Assembly (NCBI GenBank): GCA_007132825.1
Contig: SLNX01000045.1
Location: forward strand, 1-7,359
DNA: 7,359 nt
Origin: Bacteroidales bacterium
Lineage (GTDB): Bacteria > Bacteroidota > Bacteroidia > Bacteroidales > UBA7960
Direction: 5' to 3'
Part shown: positions 5,072-7,359 of the stretch, piece by piece
Layout of the letters: the number at the start of each line of letters is the position of its first letter
Numbering within the stretch: the first letter of the stretch is position 1
Notes under the pieces: generated by a model
Database searches by the model: none
Seen by the model: the letters and a program-made list of their open reading frames with translations, nothing else
What the model was told of the DNA's origin: nothing
Position numbers and translations under genes: made by a program

Positions 5072-7222
5072 ATGAAGTCCTTACTGTTTACACTTTTACT
5101 TATCTTAATGATTTTCCGGGTTCCTGTCCGGGCCGATGAGGGGATGTGGCTCCCTTTCCTGATTGATGACAAGCTTTATGCCGAGATGGACAGGATGGGT
5201 CTGAACCTGAGTCCTGAAGAGATATTTAGCTTTACAGAGCCAAGCATCAAGGATGCAATTGTAAGCTTTGGCGGCTTTTGTACCGGAGAGATGATCTCCG
5301 ATCAGGGTCTGGTATTAACCAACCACCATTGCGGTTATGGAAGAATTCAAGCCCATAGCTCGGTAGAAAACGATTTGCTGACCAATGGTTTCTGGGCGAT
5401 GACGCGGGAGGAAGAGCTGCCCAATGAAGGCCTGTTTGTTCGGTTCCTTGTTCAGGTTGAAGAGGTTACCGATGAGATTAAGGCGCTTCTGTCACCCGAT
5501 ATGACTGAGGAGGAACGCAATGAGGCGATCCGTGAAAAAAGTGCAAAACTGACTGAAGCAGCAACTGAGGGTACACATTACTCTGCCAATGTCCGTTCTA
5601 TGTTTGCCGGTAATTATTTCTATCTCTTTATTTATGAAACTTTTAATGATGTCAGATTGGTTGGTGCACCTCCGAACGCGATAGGTGCTTTTGGTGGAGA
5701 CACTGATAACTGGGAGTGGCCGCGCCATACCGGAGACTTTGCTTTGTTCCGTGTGTATACGGCTCCTGACGGCACACCTGCAGAATATGACCCCGAAAAC
5801 ATTCCCCTCCGTCCGCGTCATCACTTGCCCATATCCATCAGAGGGGTTCAGGAAAACGACTTTGCGATGGTTCTTGGTTACAGTGGAAGGACCGAACGCT
5901 ACCTGACCTCCTTTGGTATCGATTACCGTCTGGAGAACATGTACCCTGTGCGCATCGACATAAGGCGAAAAAAGCTTGACATTATTGAGGAGGCAATGGC
6001 CGCCAGCGATGAGATACGAATAAAGTACGCTTCAAAACACTCTGGAATTGCCAATTACTGGAAAAATTTCATAGGAATGAGTGAATCGCTGCAAAGACTT
6101 AATGTAGCAGACTCCAAAAGGGAACTGGAAGCGGAATTCATTGCCTGGGCAAAGGCAAATCCGCAGCGTGAGGAGATTTACGGCAATGTAATTAACGATT
6201 TTAAAGCTGTTTACGATGGTTTGCAAAAGTTCAACGGCCAAAATTATGTTTTCATTGAGGCCATGATCACAGGACCAGATGTTGTTCGGGTCGCCAATGC
6301 CTTCACCGGTCTGAATGAGCTGCTTCAAGATGAATTAAATGAAGAGGAGATAGCCTCCCAGGCGCAACGCCTGCTGGGAATAGTTGAACGTTTCTACAGA
6401 AATTATGATGCCGGTGTGGATGAAGCACTTTGGGCTGCCATGTTCCGGATCTATCATGAAAGTGTACCATTGGAAATGCTCCCCGATTTTTTCAAAACCA
6501 TCGAGAATGACTTTGGCAATGACTTTGATGCGTATGCCAGATATGTATATGCCACCAGCATCTTTACCGATCCTGACAGGTTAACGGCATTTCTTCAACA
6601 ATCAGAAGCTGGAGTACTTGATCATGATCCTGTTTTTGTTGCTGTAAGATCACTTTACCAGAGCTTCAATGCACTCAATGAAGAGATAGCCGTATACAAT
6701 ACGAAACTGCAAAGGGCAGAACGCTATTTTCTCAGGGGTTTGCTGGCGATGAAACCAGACGCCCTGCTGTATCCCGATGCTAACGGAACCATGCGTTTCA
6801 CTTATGGGACGGTTAATGGCTATCATCCGAGAGATGCGGTTTACTACGATTATCAAACCACACTAACCGGTGTAATGGAAAAGGAAGATCCTGGCCACCA
6901 TGAGTTCGTAGTGCCGGATAAGCTGAAGGAGTTATATTTAAATAAGGACTTTGGAAAATATGCCTACAACAATAACATGGTCGTCAATTTCATTACGAAT
7001 AACGACATTACAGGCGGAAACTCCGGAAGTCCGGTTATTAATGCCGATGGCCACCTGATTGGGGTTGCCTTTGATGCCAACTGGGAGGGGATGAGCGGCG
7101 ATATCCTCTTTGAGCATGATTTGCAGAAATGCATCTCCGTAGATGCCCGCTATATTCTCTTTATCATCGACAAATTTGCCGGCGCCGGCCACCTCATTGA
7201 GGAGATGACGATCGTGGATTAA
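5072..7222 (+). CDS. Secreted S46-family dipeptidyl peptidase (DPP7/DPP11 type)
   Basis: This 716-residue serine exopeptidase of the chymotrypsin-like S46 family removes dipeptides from the N-terminus of peptides, feeding asaccharolytic growth. The start at 5072 opens a clear signal peptide (MKSLLFTLLLILMIFRVPVRA, 21 residues, probable cleavage before DEG). The frame is open back to a GTG at 4985, but that only adds repeat-coded LNLNLN. By alignment to the DAP BII and Porphyromonas enzymes, the triad is His86 (TNHHC), Asp222 (RHTGDF) and Ser651 (GGNSGSP). The amine-anchoring residues Asn213, Trp214 and Asp668 are present, as is Phe667 for P2. Position 669, which sets P1 choice, is Ala, whereas DPP7 has Gly and DPP11 Arg or Ser. 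Length is normal for the family. The protein ends without a type IX secretion domain, so a periplasmic location is likely. Confidence 0.95.
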   Translation: MKSLLFTLLLILMIFRVPVRADEGMWLPFLIDDKLYAEMDRMGLNLSPEEIFSFTEPSIKDAIVSFGGFCTGEMISDQGLVLTNHHCGYGRIQAHSSVENDLLTNGFWAMTREEELPNEGLFVRFLVQVEEVTDEIKALLSPDMTEEERNEAIREKSAKLTEAATEGTHYSANVRSMFAGNYFYLFIYETFNDVRLVGAPPNAIGAFGGDTDNWEWPRHTGDFALFRVYTAPDGTPAEYDPENIPLRPRHHLPISIRGVQENDFAMVLGYSGRTERYLTSFGIDYRLENMYPVRIDIRRKKLDIIEEAMAASDEIRIKYASKHSGIANYWKNFIGMSESLQRLNVADSKRELEAEFIAWAKANPQREEIYGNVINDFKAVYDGLQKFNGQNYVFIEAMITGPDVVRVANAFTGLNELLQDELNEEEIASQAQRLLGIVERFYRNYDAGVDEALWAAMFRIYHESVPLEMLPDFFKTIENDFGNDFDAYARYVYATSIFTDPDRLTAFLQQSEAGVLDHDPVFVAVRSLYQSFNALNEEIAVYNTKLQRAERYFLRGLLAMKPDALLYPDANGTMRFTYGTVNGYHPRDAVYYDYQTTLTGVMEKEDPGHHEFVVPDKLKELYLNKDFGKYAYNNNMVVNFITNNDITGGNSGSPVINADGHLIGVAFDANWEGMSGDILFEHDLQKCISVDARYILFIIDKFAGAGHLIEEMTIVD

Positions 7223-7231
7223 GGAAAATTT

Positions 7232-7295
7232 GTAGATGTGCAGATGTGCAAATGTGTAGATTAGCAGATTAGCAAATGTGAATATGTTATGATTA
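7232..7295. repeat. Degenerate 8-bp tandem array after the peptidase gene
   Basis: From 7232 the sequence reads as consecutive 8-mers: GTAGATGT, GCAGATGT, GCAAATGT, GTAGATTA, GCAGATTA and GCAAATGT. All six fit GYARATKW. Two decayed units follow, GAATATGT (7280-7287) and TATGATTA (7288-7295). Variation within the good units is confined to four positions, two of them pure transitions. The array begins 9 nt after the peptidase stop and runs into the start of the next reading frame. Confidence 0.88.
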
Positions 7296-7359
7296 CAGAA
7301 ATGAAAAAGATCAAGCAAATAACGATTTACCGAAAAAGCATTGATGGCTCAGCGGCTGA
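7289..7359 (+). CDS. Start of an unidentified coding region, cut by the window end
   Basis: An open frame begins at ATG 7289 (MITEMKKIKQITIYRKSIDG...) or, in the same frame, at ATG 7301 (MKKIKQITIYRKSIDGSAA), and is still open at the last base. The second start is preceded by ATTACAGAA, an A-rich leader typical of this phylum, and gives the more usual MKK opening; the first ATG falls within the decayed end of the 8-bp array. Only 19-23 codons are visible, so the family cannot be named. It could be a real gene in the same direction as the peptidase, or a chance open stretch. Confidence 0.4.
   Translation, partial: MITEMKKIKQITIYRKSIDGSAA

Noticed and set aside
7229..7264. Promoter for the gene at the right edge (TTTG at 7229 and TAGATTAG at 7257)
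   Set aside because: The spacing between the two elements is 24 nt, longer than expected for this phylum, and the -7 match is one base off and created by the repeat array.

Overview
The window looks like chromosomal DNA of a member of the Bacteroidota (Bacteroidales or Marinilabiliales-like; the genus cannot be fixed from the sequence alone). The reasons are an S46-family dipeptidyl peptidase, a MacB/FtsX-type permease of the style common in this phylum, A-rich rather than strong Shine-Dalgarno leaders, and one possible Bacteroidota-type -7 promoter element. No phage, insertion sequence, CRISPR, rRNA or tRNA signal was seen.

Layout: two divergent gene clusters share a 208-bp intergenic region (3016-3223). 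The minus-strand cluster runs from the middle to the left edge: an ABC-transporter permease of the MacB/FtsX type, then der (a double GTPase for 50S ribosome assembly), then an Hsp15-like S4-domain RNA-binding protein (hslR). Gaps are 42 bp and 5 bp, so der and hslR are probably co-translated. Both act on the large ribosomal subunit, so this half is mostly ribosome upkeep with a membrane permease at the front.

The plus-strand cluster runs to the right edge: a SprT-like zinc metalloprotease domain protein, a mannose-1-phosphate guanylyltransferase (GDP-mannose supply), a secreted S46 dipeptidyl peptidase, and the first codons of a further reading frame cut by the window end. These genes have no obvious shared pathway.

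No dramatic new multi-gene system is visible. The most unusual structure is in the gaps of the plus-strand cluster. All three gene junctions carry a short tandem-repeat array of a different sequence: three perfect 16-bp copies that are really alternating degenerate 8-mers (3842-3889), five CTTAAY hexamers touching a start codon (5039-5068), and six to eight degenerate 8-mers (7232-7295). A REP-like hairpin (4998-5017) lies in one of the same gaps. The minus-strand cluster has none. The second point of interest is an alanine in the S46 peptidase at the position where DPP7 has Gly and DPP11 has Arg or Ser, which leaves its substrate preference open.
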